Origin: Ascarosepion bandense | Taxonomy: Eukaryota > Mollusca > Cephalopoda > Sepiida > Sepiidae | DNA length: 64,000 nt | Assembly (NCBI GenBank): GCA_037127315.1 | Contig: JBBBDQ010000330.1 | Span: 6,741,001 to 6,805,000 of the forward strand | Direction: 5' to 3' | Part shown: positions 10,096-21,863 of the stretch, one piece after another | How positions within the stretch are numbered: position 1 is the first letter of the stretch | How the letters are laid out: the number at the start of each line of letters is the position of its first letter | Notes under the pieces: generated by a model | Database searches by the model: none | What the model was told of the DNA's origin: nothing | The model's input: the letters and a program-made list of their open reading frames with translations, nothing else | Program-made: the position numbers and the translations under genes

Positions 10096-10699
10096 GTTTA
10101 GGTAATAAATATAATCCTAAATCTTTGTTAATACAAGTCATGATGACATTTATGTCATGTCCAGCCCCCTTTTAGAATCATTCTAGGTTACATTCCTTGT
10201 TTTGGGGATATCATGGAATGACCATATTTAATAAGCATGCACACTGATTTTAAACTTTTTTTCATAAACCTGAAGGACATTCACTAGTCTTCTATAACTG
10301 ATATAGAGCCTGTAAAAATTGTGGAAAACCCAACTAAATCTCCAATTTCAAAATCAAAGCTTAATATATCTAATTTGTTAACTTCTTGCTAACAAATCAA
10401 ATTAAGCTCAGCAATCAAAATAATAATCTTAAATATATCAACAGAAGCATTATTCAGTACAATTAATGTTGATCTCTGGTAAGAAGGATAAAAATTGTAT
10501 AACATTACACAAGGTTAAATGAAAGACGGCATGGAATTGTTGATTCCAATCATTCTTACATTTGATCTTCATTATTGCGGTTATCATCAAATCTAATGAA
10601 TTGAATTTGATCTTAATTTACACAAATTCTATATTCAAACCTGATTTTATAGAGTTCATTATTATGTGAATTGATATTTTTTTTTAAATGTAAGCATAG

Positions 10700-11010
10700 T
10701 ACTAGACTGGTGTTCAGACCTCATCAATTTACAGTTGAGATGGCTAGATGTAACTATAAATTCTACATTAACAATTTCTTTTTTTTGCACTTCTCACTTG
10801 TGGAACTCCCTTCTGGCTCCATACTTTCAAGCCAACTTTAATCTGCAAAAAATTTAAATGCAATGTCCAATGCTATTTACTTTATTCCTTGACTTTTTTC
10901 TTTCCCACTCATTATTAATGTTTCTGTTCCTAATTCTTCCACACTGTAATCCCCTTGTATTTTAGTGGCCTTGCATGGGTTAAAATGGTTAAAAAAAAAA
11001 TTATTATCAC
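10700..11010 (+). mobile_element. LINE 3'-end fragment (first of two in tandem)
   Basis: Carries decayed versions of the family's last coding block (ACTGGTGTTCAGACCTCATC... TTCTACATTAACAATTTC... TGTGGAACTCCCTTC) and ends in TTGCATGGGTTAAAATGG followed by poly-A. Confidence 0.75.
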
Positions 11011-11039
11011 TATGGTACTTATGCTTTTTGAATTTAAGT

Positions 11040-11338
11040 GCATTATTAGACTGGCATTGAGATTTCATCAATTTACAGCTGAACTGGCTAGATGTAACTC
11101 TGAGCTAACAGTTTCTTTTCTTGCACTTCTTGCTTGTGGAACTTCCTTTCATCTCCATGCTTACTAGTCAACTTTAATCTGCTAAAATTTAAATGTAATG
11201 TCAATCACTATCTATTGCCCTCTTGGTAACTCTTTCAAGTGCTTAATAATGTTTCTGTTTCTAATTCTTTCACACTCTGTAAACCCTTGTCTCTTAGCAG
11301 GTTTGCTGTCTTGCATGGGGTGAGACAGATCAAAAAAA
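11040..11338 (+). mobile_element. LINE 3'-end fragment (second of two in tandem)
   Basis: Repeats the preceding unit: GACTGGCATTGAGATTTCATC, CTTGTGGAACTTCC, CTTGCATGGGGTGAGACAG, then A-rich. Its similarity to the first unit suggests either two insertions or a tandem duplication. Confidence 0.75.
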
Positions 11339-11862
11339 GATATATATATATACCATATGAAGACTGCAACATTTATAAGTAAATATTTGCATGTGATTAT
11401 TTTTGAGCATTTAAAGAATAAAATATATTCATTCTGTGGAGAAAATATTTCATTAAACTCAATTAGTTTTCAACAACTTGTGTAAGCTGGATGGGAGCAA
11501 ATAATTGGAAAAAAAAGATAACAGGAGAAGGAACAGTAAAATGGGTAGAAGAAGGAATTTAAAAAATACAATTGTAAGAAATGAGGAATATATAAAAAAA
11601 AATATATCCTCCCTATTATAATAAAGACTTGTGTATGTATATATATATGTATCCCTCCTGTCACACTCATGGTGACAGAGAAAATAGCAAAGCAATGTCA
11701 GCTCAGTTCATTAGGGAGACAGTAGTGAGGTAGTGTCAGCACAGTACATTCTCTTTGCTACCAGTTATTAAAGTTTACTGCTAGTTATGGAGGCTCTAAT
11801 TGCATGTTCTCTCTTTAACAGTGCCTTATTTTTTCTTGCAATAATTATATTTTTGAGTAGTG

Positions 11863-11864
<2 letters not shown>

Positions 11865-11905
<41 letters not shown>

Positions 11906-11947
11906 TCTATTATAATAAAGATAATTGTGTATTTATTTGTGTGTGTA

Positions 11948-11987
<40 letters not shown>

Positions 11988-11990
11988 CAT
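11865..11990. repeat. two (TA)n microsatellites
   Basis: Pure TA runs at about 11865-11904 and 11951-11982, separated by CTCTATTATAATAAAGATAA and a short GT run. The same spacer motif (CCTATTATAATAAAGAC) occurs at 11610. Apparent open frames across here are low-complexity artefacts. Confidence 0.95.
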
Positions 11991-12067
11991 ACACACACAA
12001 GTACAGGGTAGGTATGGATGGAATATTCTGTATCTACAGAAACACTATTCTTAAAAAGTGCTCAATA

Positions 12068-12275
12068 CAAAGTAGAGCTAATAATATTTATTTAGAAATT
12101 ATAACAAATATGTTATATCACTTCAAATAGTAGCTATTTGGTTTCGACACTACTTGTGTCTTATCAAGTGAGGAGGTTTATTTCAAGTTGAAGAGTTTTA
12201 AAAGGTTAAAAACTAGTTTGGAGTGATATAATAACATTTATGTTATAATTTCTAAATAAATAATATATTGCCCTC
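12068..12275. repeat. short foldback element
   Basis: The left arm at 12078-12130 (ATTTATTTAGAAATTATAAC, then GTTATATCACT) is the inverted complement of the right arm at 12215-12268. The loop is about 85 bp. No coding content; probably a MITE of unknown family. Confidence 0.7.
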
Positions 12276-12589
12276 CTGTCAGGCTCAAGGGTTTGGGTTA
12301 TTTGGTTTTTTTTTTTTCTTTCTGATGTCTTTGTAAGATACTCAATAGTAGGAATAGATGTGTTACTGACACTTTAGATAGCTTATTGAAAGAAATATTT
12401 TGCTGTCATTTTTGACAGCATGGACCCACTCATATATTAGGACCACTCATAAGTACTGAGAACTGCATGTGTGTAATTTCAGATAGTAGCACATCAAAAA
12501 GGAAATACTAAAAGTAAACTTGATATTTAGTGTATGTCATTTTACTGAAATGTAAACAACTTTGTTTTTCATATTGTTAAACATATCGG

Positions 12590-13384
12590 ACTTTGTGCCA
12601 AATAAAGTGTATTTGCAGGGAATTTTACTGTGCTACTTTATTCAAAAGAAATCTGTAGGTGAAGCACTCAGAATTGTTACTGAGACTTATGGTGACCATA
12701 TTCTATCAAAAACAACATACAGAGATTAGTTTAGACACTTCAAAAATAATGATTTTGATATTGAAGACAAAGAACACTCTGGTGCATTGAAAAAGTTTAC
12801 AAACAACAAATTGGAAACATTACTTCATGAAAACTTATGTCAGGCACAAGCTGAACTTACAGAATCATTAGGATTTGTCACACAAATTTTAAAACATTTG
12901 AAAGTATTAGGAATTATTCAAAAGCAAGGACATTGGGTGACATACAAGTTAAAGCTGAGAGACGTTGAATGGTGTCTTGTTACATGTGAACAGTTACTTC
13001 AAAGGCAGAAAAGGAAAAAAAAATTGCATCGTATCATGACTGGCAATGAAAAATGAATACCTTACAATAACCCTAAGTGTAGAAGATCATGGGGTAAGCT
13101 CGTCCATGCATCAACATCAGTGGCAAAGCCGAATAACCATGGTTCAATCCCTCTGCTCTGCATTCGGTGGGATCAGCTTCATGTAATTTATTATGAGCTG
13201 CTCAAACCAACCAAAACCGAGAGATTGCTGTCAACTACAACTGAGGCGTTTCAGCCAAGCATTGAAGGAAAAACTGCTGCTATGTCAGCAGAGATCTAAC
13301 AAAGTGATTTTTGCAACATGACGATGCTAGGCTACATGTTGCAAAACAAATAAAAATCTACATAGAAACACTTCCTGCACTGTA
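12590..13384 (+). pseudogene. mariner transposase pseudogene, N-terminal and middle part
   Basis: With one or two frame breaks this reads as a mariner-type transposase. A first helix-turn-helix (TYGD, FRHFKNNDFDIEDKE) is followed by TNNKLETLLHENLCQAQAEL and ESLGFVTQILKHLKVLGII. Then come VEWCLVTCEQLLQRQKRKKK and HRIMTGNEK (frame 12787-13056). The first catalytic Asp (TGDE) is Asn, and the next Trp codon is a stop. The HDNARPH region is frameshifted. Coding similarity ends near 13384 and resumes at 13925. Confidence 0.8.
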
Positions 13385-13924
13385 TTTACCTGACAACAAA
13401 GGTGAGAACAATAGTCCGAATAATGTAAATACTGTAAATACTACCTCATCCCAGAAATATAGACAAATAAAATGATCTATTATTAAACGTCGTACAAATG
13501 GCAACAAAGATGAGGACAATAGTCCGAATAATGTAAATACTGTAAACTGCGATCTTTAGAGAAATGCAAGCGACAAAAATTGATGTGATTGAAGGTATCA
13601 CTGAAAATCAGCTTCAAAATATTTTCTGTGAAATACAGAATCACATTGCTCATTGTATATGCAATGATGGCGGACATGTTGAAAACAAACAATCCCAATA
13701 ATAAACTCAAGTGCTTCCTTCTTATCCTAATTTTACAGATTGTTTCTATCATGTATAGTGACAACTGTGTGATGTGCATTGTGGAGCAGTAGATATCGTT
13801 TTGGAACAAGAAATCGAAAAGTTTGAATTCAAGTTGAGTTCATTGCATTCACTTACACACAAATACTCTTAGGAAATGTATTAATCCATCTCTTCCTTCT
13901 AGCTGTGGATTGAATACGTGTTGA
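13385..13924. other. insertion that interrupts the mariner pseudogene
   Basis: About 540 bp separate two collinear transposase parts. The insert holds a direct repeat (GAACAATAGTCCGAATAATG at 13406 and GACAATAGTCCGAATAATG at 13518) and ends with a SINE family A copy (13775-13920). Confidence 0.65.
13775..13920 (+). mobile_element. SINE family A, 5' part
   Basis: The tRNA-like head (GATGTGCATTGTGGAGCAGT... GAACAAGAAATCG... TTTGAATTC) is followed by CATTGCATTCACTTACACAC and AATCCATCTCTTCC. It is truncated before the 3' body. Confidence 0.8.
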
Positions 13925-14170
13925 TTGATGGCAAATGGCCTGGTTGAACAGTACCTTCATTCTTATGAAAATGCCCAAAAATGGGTCGACTTATGGTTAG
14001 CCTCAAAAGACATGTTTTTCTGACATGGAATTCAAAAGATGCCAGAATGATGGTAAAATATAGTGGCTTGCAATGGACAATACTTTCACTGACATGTTTC
14101 TTACTAATTTTTGTAAATAAAACATTACCTTTTTGTGAAAAATCAGTGAGAACTTATTCCAGGTACTAGT
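13925..14170 (+). pseudogene. mariner transposase pseudogene, C-terminal part
   Basis: Resumes the element of 12590-13384. It reads NGLVEQYLHSYENAQKWVD, LWLASKDMFF, HGIQKMPE and NIVACNGQYF with three stops. This is the usual mariner C-terminus after the third catalytic Asp. The overlapping 13981-14169 open frame is out of frame and not real. Confidence 0.75.
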
Positions 14171-14174
14171 ATAT

Positions 14175-15066
14175 ATATAATCAATAACTAAGATGAATAT
14201 TGTGTAGATCTTTGAAGCTGTTAGCCATTTCATATTTTAACTGATCCATTTTTCAGGTGGAGGAAAAAAATGTTCTTGAAGAAAAAACATGTTAATAAAT
14301 ATATCAACTAGATCAATTCATTTCCACAGTACCATATAATTCAAAAATATATCAAGAGGAGTTATAAGTATCTACTTTGCAAAGCCAACATAATACTCAA
14401 GAAACAAAAAAAAAAAAAAGAAACAGCAAACAACAATACTGCAAAAATCTCTTCAAGCCTAAATTAAACACCTTTTAACTTCCTCACTTCTCTGGAACCT
14501 ATTTTGCAGAGGGTAATGTGTACTTTTTCCTAACTTCACCTTTGGTTATAGCCTTCTTGTGCTTGTAATGTCTGATGAAGTCAATGACTGGTTCACATCA
14601 CCACATGAAATAACAAATAAAAAAATAACAGTTTTATTGTTCAAACAATCTGGGAAGAGAGCTTTAACATTGCAGACAATAGTAAATGCAATGGACTTCA
14701 GTAGGCGAAGACTTTGCTGATCATTACAATAACCTAAGGTTAGATGAAAGTAATCTAATAAGGACAATGGCCAGTTATCCTGTAAAAGAACATCTTCAGC
14801 TTGAATCAGAAGAAGCTGACCAAACAAGGTCCAAGGCAGAATGGTCTGTAGGCATATTGTGTCTATGATGGAACCCAAGCAGGTGCAATAAAAAGAAACA
14901 AATAAGCTTTATAATGAGATTTCAAAAGAAAGGCTTCCAGTGATCACACTTTGCAGAAAGGTGTTCATCAGAAATAATCAATACACAAAAATTCTGTTGA
15001 TTCTTTCATTAGATAGCTGAGACTATAACAGCTGACTATTTTATTGAAGAAAGGAAAAATAGAATA
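14175..15066. other. no gene recognised
   Basis: AT-rich. A minus-strand open frame of 110 codons (14546-14878) has no motif I recognise and no splice support. A poly-A run lies at 14407-14420. Confidence 0.5.
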
Positions 15067-15074
15067 GCCTAGTG

Positions 15075-15784
15075 CGGTGTTTAAAACCTTTTTAAGCAAT
15101 GGGAAAATGGAAATATCATGACAGACTGAGCAACATTTTTAAAGGGTATATATTTGAATGCTATGAAATAAAACCATACATTTAAAACAAAATACACTCA
15201 GAAATATAAACTTATTTCATTTCAATGTTTCTATTCAAATATTTGTGTAGCTTATTTAGTGTGAAACCTGTGCCTGTCTTTCTTGTTTCTTATTCTTGAT
15301 GTTATTTAGGGGAGAGAAGCCTAATTCACATAAATAAAAAGTAGAAAATTGCTATGAAACTGAGAAACCTTTTTAACTAATGTATGATGTTCCTTTTGGA
15401 TTGAAATCCAAAATGTATCAATGGGTATGATTGAATATATTATTTTGAGCAAGCTCTTGATTATGAGAAATGGTGGCCAATTTTTCTTCATATAATTAAT
15501 ACTTATTTGTTATTCATTTATTCATATACTGTTGTATACCTACCTGTGTACAGGAATGGAGTGTTTTTGTTCTTTTAAATATGTGTACACTATTGGAGTC
15601 AAGGGTGGTAGTAGAGTAGAGAAGAGTGATTATGATAACTAGAAGTTCACTAGCAGTGTATCTACTTCACGAAGCATGCTAGTCTTGGACTTGTTGATAT
15701 ACTATTATTCCCAACCTCCATTTTGGTGATTACTCACCTAGGGTTACAACAAATACTAAACACCATACAATTAGTACTTTTGTA

Positions 15785-15840
<56 letters not shown>

Positions 15841-15883
15841 ATGACAATATTGCATTGCACGGTACGACAGTTGAGAAACACTG
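15075..15883. mobile_element. non-autonomous hAT-like element
   Basis: The left end is CGGTGTTTAAAACCTTTTTA. The right end, reverse-complemented, is CAGTGTTTCTCAACTGTCGT. Both fit the CAGxGTTTCTCAACC type of hAT terminus. Eight-bp flanks GCCTAGTG (15067-15074) and GTCTAGTG (15884-15891) match at 7 of 8 positions, as expected for a hAT target-site duplication. No transposase frame lies inside. A TG/TA microsatellite at 15783-15838 sits just inside the right end. Confidence 0.75.
15783..15838. repeat. (GT)n(TA)n microsatellite
   Basis: TG repeats run directly into TA repeats. Confidence 0.95.
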
Positions 15884-16351
15884 GTCTAGTGGCTGAAACT
15901 TTGTTTTTTATAATTTAGTGGCATAGTAATTTCTGGTCCAATGTTTTGAGTAGTGGCCAGTCAAGGAGAAGAGCAATTTTAAATTCAAAAACAGTCTGAA
16001 GTAAAATGGTCTCTGTCAGGCTACTTTACTTTTCACACATATTGCTGTTATAGATGCAATAGATGTAGTGTTCCTATGACTGTAATATCTTATAGGAGAT
16101 GTAATCATCATTAATTAAGCTTTGACTGAACTCTGGGGTCAGAAGAACAAATCTCTTTATCTAGTAAATGAAATGTATACCTGAAGATGGTTTTAACACG
16201 AGATAAAAATTCTTAACAAAACAGAGAAATAGAGTGAAACAGAGAAATGTGTGGTGGTTTATTACTAAAACCCACCAATTTCTAAGTCCTTCTGCCAAAT
16301 TCTCTCTTGACAAGAGCTAGATCAAACCAAAAACAATGTATTGCTACCATA

Positions 16352-16860
16352 TCTAAACTTATTTATAAATGGAACTTTGTCTGTGTGTGTGTGTGTGTGT
16401 GTGTATCCATTACCTATAGACTCCAAAACGGCTGAACCGATTTTCTTGAAAATTTACATAGTTGTACTATAAGCGTCTGTGAGTGTTCTTAGCTAGGTTT
16501 TGTGTCAAGGTACCCCCGATAAATATCGAAAATCGATAATCGAAAACATCGGGTTATAGAAGGAGTGGTCCGATTTTAATCAAATTTGATACACTCATAG
16601 ACAAAGATATAGGAAACGATATTCAGAAGTTTCAAGGTTGCAGTTCTTACAATAGTGCAGAAAATTTGATATTGGTACCAAGAAATCCAAATTTGACTTA
16701 CATCCATTCATTTTTCTTTCAGTCTACAGTTTCGCTTTAACTGGAAACAACTATTGCTTTTTAGTCTTTCGTGTCAACGTCCGAAGAGTCCGAGCTCCAG
16801 GACCATGGATTAGTTTTAAAGCTTTCATTACACCAGAGCAACACCGGGCTATACTGCTAG
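16352..16860 (+). mobile_element. non-autonomous Helitron, copy 1
   Basis: Starts TCTAAACTTATTTATAAATG and ends in CTAG, between host A (16351) and T (16861), the classic Helitron insertion site. A hairpin-capable GC segment (CCAGAGCAACACCGGG) lies about 12 nt before the CTAG end. No Rep or helicase is encoded. A (GT)n run at 16381-16404 interrupts the 5' part. Copy 2 at 24283-24793 has identical ends, and a third broken copy is at 60515-61238. Confidence 0.85.
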
Positions 16861-17015
16861 TCAAGGACAAAGCTGTCCAATGCTCACTTTTCAGTCTCAA
16901 CAGAATTCAAAATACATGACCTTGTGGGTAATGAACTATTTCCCACCACTACAATCCCATTCACAAAGATGAAACACTGCCAGCCTCTCACTATTATGAT
17001 TTTTATGGTACTTGT

Positions 17016-17200
17016 TTGGGTGGATGACATTATTTGTTTCTATCAATGCAGACCATCACAGGTTGGAACAACCAGGCCATAGAAATTAAATCAACTCATT
17101 CATGGCAGATTTTTGGGTGAATGGCATTACTTGTTTCCACCTATCCATTCCTTCACGGCTTGGAACTACCAGGCTACAGAAATTGAATCAACTCATTCTC
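17016..17200 (+). repeat. two tandem ~90-bp direct repeats
   Basis: TTTGGGTGGATGACATTATT (17017) and TTTGGGTGAATGGCATTACT (17112) each start a unit ending AAATCAACTCATTC or GAATCAACTCATTC. Identity is roughly 75-80% by eye. Origin unknown. Confidence 0.7.
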
Positions 17201-17399
17201 ATTCACTTCATATTTCATTAGTAAGGAGGAAGTTTTTTTCTTATATCATCTTCCTCAAAAATATTGCATTGTGGGATGGACCCCTAAGAGAATGCTTCCC
17301 TGATCACTACAATCAATATTCTCATACGTGTCTCTTACTCTTTCCCTCTATGCTCTTACAACCACCACATTTAATAACCATTCTACCTTGAGTGGCTCT

Positions 17400-18830
17400 T
17401 GGATTTTTATTGGATGAACAATAGAAACAGAAACAGTGTGAGCAATAACTGAACAATACTAAAATGAACAAGATGAGATATGCCTAGACCTGAATTGCAG
17501 AACAAGAATTGTAGATTAAATGAAGGATTCAGACTACTAGATAGACAGGCCCTTCAAGTAGTCCAGGGGACACAATGACCAAGACATTATAACAATAAGG
17601 ATGAGAATTTTAGTTTGAATGTAAATAATGTAAATAAAAACTTTCACAATCATCATTGAGCTTTTTGAAGCAATTACTTGTTCAGGTGCACTTTTATTGT
17701 GATATTAAATGATAGAGTGATGAGAAATTAGAATTAAACAAGAGAAAAGCAGAAATATATTGAGTTCAGAATAATTTGATTCAGAAGGATGAAATGGAAA
17801 AACTTAAATGGAGAGAATAAGAGTGAAAGTTTAAAGAAAGAAAGAAAGTTCCATTTATGTTAGTGAAACTTCTGGTTAATATGTTGAATTTTTATCAGAC
17901 TCCAGGCATATAATTCAAATTCAGATGTTTAAGCTAAAATTCAAAAAACCAAAGAATGCAACTTTGAACATTCTTTTAACAAAAGGATAGAAGATTAATC
18001 ACAAAAAAGAATGTAGATTTTAAAAGTTAATTTTTTTTTATAAAAAGCTCTTGTCACAGATGAAGAAGAGACTTGAAGCAACAGAAATGTGGATTATAGG
18101 ATACAAATTCTATATCATCCAACAATTAACTGAAACACAAAATGTAAAATTGCACACCCGCAAAAATGGATCAGAATGATTGAAGAATGATTGAAAACAT
18201 TTTTGAAAAACCCAGACTAAGGTAAACTTCACAAGTGAGTGTGAAAATTAAGATTCGGGATTCTGATTGGATAGGAAATAGCAAATTGATCTATGACCTT
18301 GGTCAGTTTTTCTTAACACCTAGAAAATGAGTATGTGGTTTTGAGCTGACCATGATGTGACCTGCTAAGTACTTATTTATATTCTTTGGCCAGCAAAACT
18401 CAGTCTGATATGTGAGCGGTAATCTGATAAGGACCCTGTTGCAATGTAAGAAAGAAATTTCAAGATGCCGACCCTGTCATGTGTCTTCAACAAGATACTT
18501 CAACTGACTCCTAAAAACTAAAGTCCAATAAGTACAATTTTTCTTTATTGCTTTACCTTCCTTTTCACTTTTTCACTGGCCATAAAAAGGAAAAGAACAC
18601 AGACTTTATTAGTAACCCTTTTGATCTTTCTACATACACACATTCTGCTACTATCAACAATAAGCTGGATTCATTTAACTCCTTACTATTAATTCTCTGT
18701 AAGAAGAAAATGTTCAAAAAGAAAAATGCACGTATTTAAATGTTCCAAATTTGTTATTCTGTTTAAAATTTTACTTTAACAGATAAAATGAAATATTTTA
18801 TTTTTCCACATTCCAACACCCAACCTTCTG
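17400..18830. other. no gene recognised
   Basis: AT-rich sequence without a supported frame, splice pair or repeat boundary. A small A/G-rich patch lies at 17820-17850. Confidence 0.5.
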
Positions 18831-18899
18831 ATATTTTAAATTGTGGGGACTTCAGTTGTGTTTGGCACAAGGCTAATTTGATAAACATGACCGAGGCCC

Positions 18900-19257
18900 C
18901 TACAGGTCCAACAGAAAGTTGAGAACACCATGGACTGAACATGTGAGTCATTGACAAAAGTTCTAGAGACAATTGCAACAAAAAGGACACTTATACTTAA
19001 TATCAGGAAGAGACAGTTGAATTTCTGAGTCACATAATGAAGAAAGAGGGTTCGGAAAATTTGATACACACAAGACAGACTGAAGGTAAGAGAGACAGAG
19101 GAAATCAAACCATAACCTACCTGCCGAGCTTGAGTTAATGGTGGAGCAGAGTTTGAGAGACATGGTAAAATATCCAAAGTTATTAAGAAATATAAGGAAC
19201 AGGAAATGATCACAAACGTTCTGAAGAGATGGATTACATCAAAGATCATTCTTTGAA
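18900..19257 (+). pseudogene. LINE reverse transcriptase C-terminal fragment, second LINE family
   Basis: The plus strand reads WTEHVSN, KVLETIATKRTLILNIRKRQ, LSHIMKKEGSENLIHTRQTE and GKRDRGNQTITYLPSLS, then a stop-broken end with KRSEEMDYI. This is the common C-terminal block (W-T-x-H-V-x-N ... GHIMRxEG ... GKRxRGRQR) of many animal non-LTR elements. It differs from the jockey-like family elsewhere in this window. The opposite-strand frame 18836-19249 is its shadow. Confidence 0.75.
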
Positions 19258-19514
19258 TTTTAACAACAATCTTAAAATATATAATAGGAGCACTAAACTA
19301 GATATGGTAGCTAGATTCAATATAAGGATGAACAGTAAACTTATAGATTGGCAAAATGCATTCTAAAATTATCTGGCAGAACACATTCGACTAAATTTCC
19401 TAGTAGCAGACCTGGCTACCGATTCAATATAATCATTTCATTTCATGTCAGTGGGAAATCATTATTTTTCTGTAGGCTATCATCAGCCATATGAATAGGA
19501 AGCAAAAAAAGATT

Positions 19515-19715
19515 CATTATGATGATTAAATTAAAACAATTTTGATTTTGAAGCATTAACATTTTACAAACCATTCCTTGCCCCAGTTAATCCCAGATTG
19601 TAGATTGTTTTTGAGAGCTGTTTGAAGCAGGCATGTTGCTTGAATTCGTCAGTAATTGTAAAGATTGCAGAGCCATTCCACCACAATTATATAAAAAATG
19701 AGTAGTAATACTGGG
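19515..19715. repeat. direct repeat, left copy
   Basis: AAAACAATTTTGATTTTGAA... GCAGGCATGTTGCTTGAATT... GATTGCAGAGCCATTCCA is repeated at 19995-20195. A LINE tail lies between the copies. Confidence 0.85.
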
Positions 19716-19744
19716 TATCACAAGAATGTTTAATGTATTAGAAA

Positions 19745-19978
19745 ACAAATTATCATTTCACTCAAAGCAAAGTAATAAAGCCACTAAGATGCAAGGGGTT
19801 AGTGAAAGAGAATGAGGAAACTTTAGTGAGGAGAAAAGGTAATAAAAGAACAGAAGATAAAAGATTGGAGGTGACAGGGAAGCAAGAAACTGGAAGAAAA
19901 ATCCATAGAGGACAAGTGCAAGGAAAGAAACTAATAGAATAGAATTTATGGTTACATCTCACTAGTTCAACAGTGATG
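19745..19978 (-). mobile_element. LINE 3'-tail fragment between direct repeats
   Basis: The plus strand begins ATTATCATTTCACTCAAAGC, a decayed tail, and goes on to the family's last coding segment (AATAGAATTTATGGTTACAT). Degenerate. Confidence 0.7.
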
Positions 19979-19994
19979 GAAAAACAGAAATAGC

Positions 19995-20195
19995 ACTCTA
20001 TGCTGATAAAATGAAAACAATTTTGTTTTCAAGGCATTAAAATTTACAAGCTGTTCTTTGCCTTAGTTAACCCCAGATTGAAGTTTGTTTTCAAAAACTG
20101 CTTGAGGTAGGCATGTTGCTTGAATTTGCCAGTAATTGTTAAGATTGCAGAGCCATTCTAACACAGTTATATAAAAATGAAGTAATAATTTAATC
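19995..20195. repeat. direct repeat, right copy
   Basis: AAAACAATTTTGTTTTCAAG... GTAGGCATGTTGCTTGAATT... GATTGCAGAGCCATTCTA, matching 19515-19715. Confidence 0.85.
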
Positions 20196-21264
20196 TTAAA
20201 TTAATTCATAAAATTAAGTCTTTTAATAGACTAACAGGAAAGTGAGCATTAGCTTCACCTGCATTTCTTCTGAATGCTACATTCAGTGTCGGGTTGTTAT
20301 TTTATAATGGCTCCCTACCGCAAGGAACTTACAAACATACAAATATGATGTGCTAAAAAGAAATGGAAAGAGGTGTCAAAATATATTTACCATAGTTATT
20401 GACTATAACAATGTAAAGCAACAATAAAATATGACAGACATTGTACTTACAATAGGTGTGGTTTACACTCTAAAAAATTACTACCTTTATGTTAAGGTGA
20501 GGTTATCTGCTACCATCTATGTATACCTTTGTATAACAAGGTGTGAGTCTAGACGTTGGTGGTGGCACGTGTTGCTCCAACCTCTGCTCATGTTCAGACT
20601 AAATCCAACTGCAGCAAGGGTTCTAATTTATCTTGGTTGTATGCTAAATGTGCAAAAGACACCAATTCATGTTAGTTATCTGCATGCTAGGCAAAAACCC
20701 TACAATAGTATGTAAAGTCTGAAAACTTTCTGATATAATTCCTATGTAGTTGCTTTTTTTTATGCTGAACTTTATTAAAAAATAAAAGTTATATGATTAT
20801 TCACACAGCTGCAGATAGACACTGTTTAAACAATCAAGCTATCACCAAATATAAATACATATAGATCAGTTCTTTGTAGATTTGTCATTGTAAGAAATTA
20901 ATGATGATAAATTGGGCTTTGTTATGTTTGTAAGCAAATGCAATCAATGGAGTTTCATTAACTTTACTTAGAAGTGTTCAATTGAATTGGAGGAAGGCAA
21001 AAATGCAACACAACCAATTATCATAAATCATTTGAGCACTTATCTCAGATTTCTAACATATAAGGAAATGGGAACAAGAAATCTAATCTGTTAATTGTCT
21101 ATTGATGATAAAAGCAAACATTATAAGAAGTCATAAAAAACTGCCTATTGACAACATTTATTCCTTTCTAAATAGGATTGTAAATGATTTTAAATCAATT
21201 GCTGGAAGAACAATGGAAAATTTAAGGAGTTAAATTCAGTAAAACTTAATTTTAAGCAAGCAGA
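20196..21264. other. no gene recognised
   Basis: AT-rich. An open frame of 94 codons at 20431-20715 has no recognisable motif, so I do not call it. Confidence 0.5.
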
Positions 21265-21266
21265 AA

Positions 21267-21267
<1 letters not shown>

Positions 21268-21303
<36 letters not shown>

Positions 21304-21425
21304 TGATTAATCATTTCACTGCAAGCAAAGCAATAGTGCCACTAAAACATTTAAATTTAAAAAACAAAAAACAAAGAAAAACAAATCCAATAAATAATAT
21401 GGACTGCTCTACTAGTACTATATAG

Positions 21426-21475
<50 letters not shown>
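21268..21475. repeat. (TA)n tracts flanking a LINE-tail scrap
   Basis: TA runs are at 21270-21302 and 21430-21475. Between them TAATCATTTCACTGCAAGCAAA marks a short minus-strand LINE tail (21306-21345). Confidence 0.85.
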
Positions 21476-21478
<3 letters not shown>

Positions 21479-21665
21479 ATCCACATACAAGCCTGTTTTG
21501 CTGTATCACAGCTCATCAGTGTGGCTAGACATCTACTTGCTTCTGGCCAAGATCGAAACTTGACTAATTTGGTGTCAATCAGAGTTGCTTACCCCTAAGT
21601 CATAGGCATATGGAATCAGAGAAGGAAAATTTTATTGCTTTATATATAAGTAGTATATACACATG
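21476..21665 (-). mobile_element. tRNA-derived SINE, family B
   Basis: The minus strand has an A-box-like segment (ATGACTTAGGGGTAAGCAAC) and a B-box-like segment (AAGTTTCGATCTTGG). It is followed by a body ending TGTATGTGGATGAC directly against a (TA)n tract. A matching copy is at 37114-37345. Confidence 0.7.
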
Positions 21666-21863
21666 CCATTCACCAAAATAAATATATATATATATATATA
21701 TATAAACTTTTCATTGTATAATGTTTAATCTCTATGGTCACTATTCATAATGAATTCTTTGACAATGAAGAAAAGGGAAAGGTCTATGTTGAAAAATAAA
21801 CGTTTTTTTTTTATAATTAGTCTATGGACTTATAGGTGTTCTTCCATCTTTAGTTGTACCATT

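Noticed and set aside
14546..14878. 110-codon minus-strand frame
   Set aside because: No motif, splice support or repeat identity that I recognise; length is within chance for this composition.
18836..19249. 137-codon minus-strand frame with hydrophobic stretches
   Set aside because: The plus strand of the same stretch reads as a known LINE C-terminal block; the minus frame is its shadow.
20431..20715. 94-codon plus-strand frame
   Set aside because: No recognisable domain or gene context.
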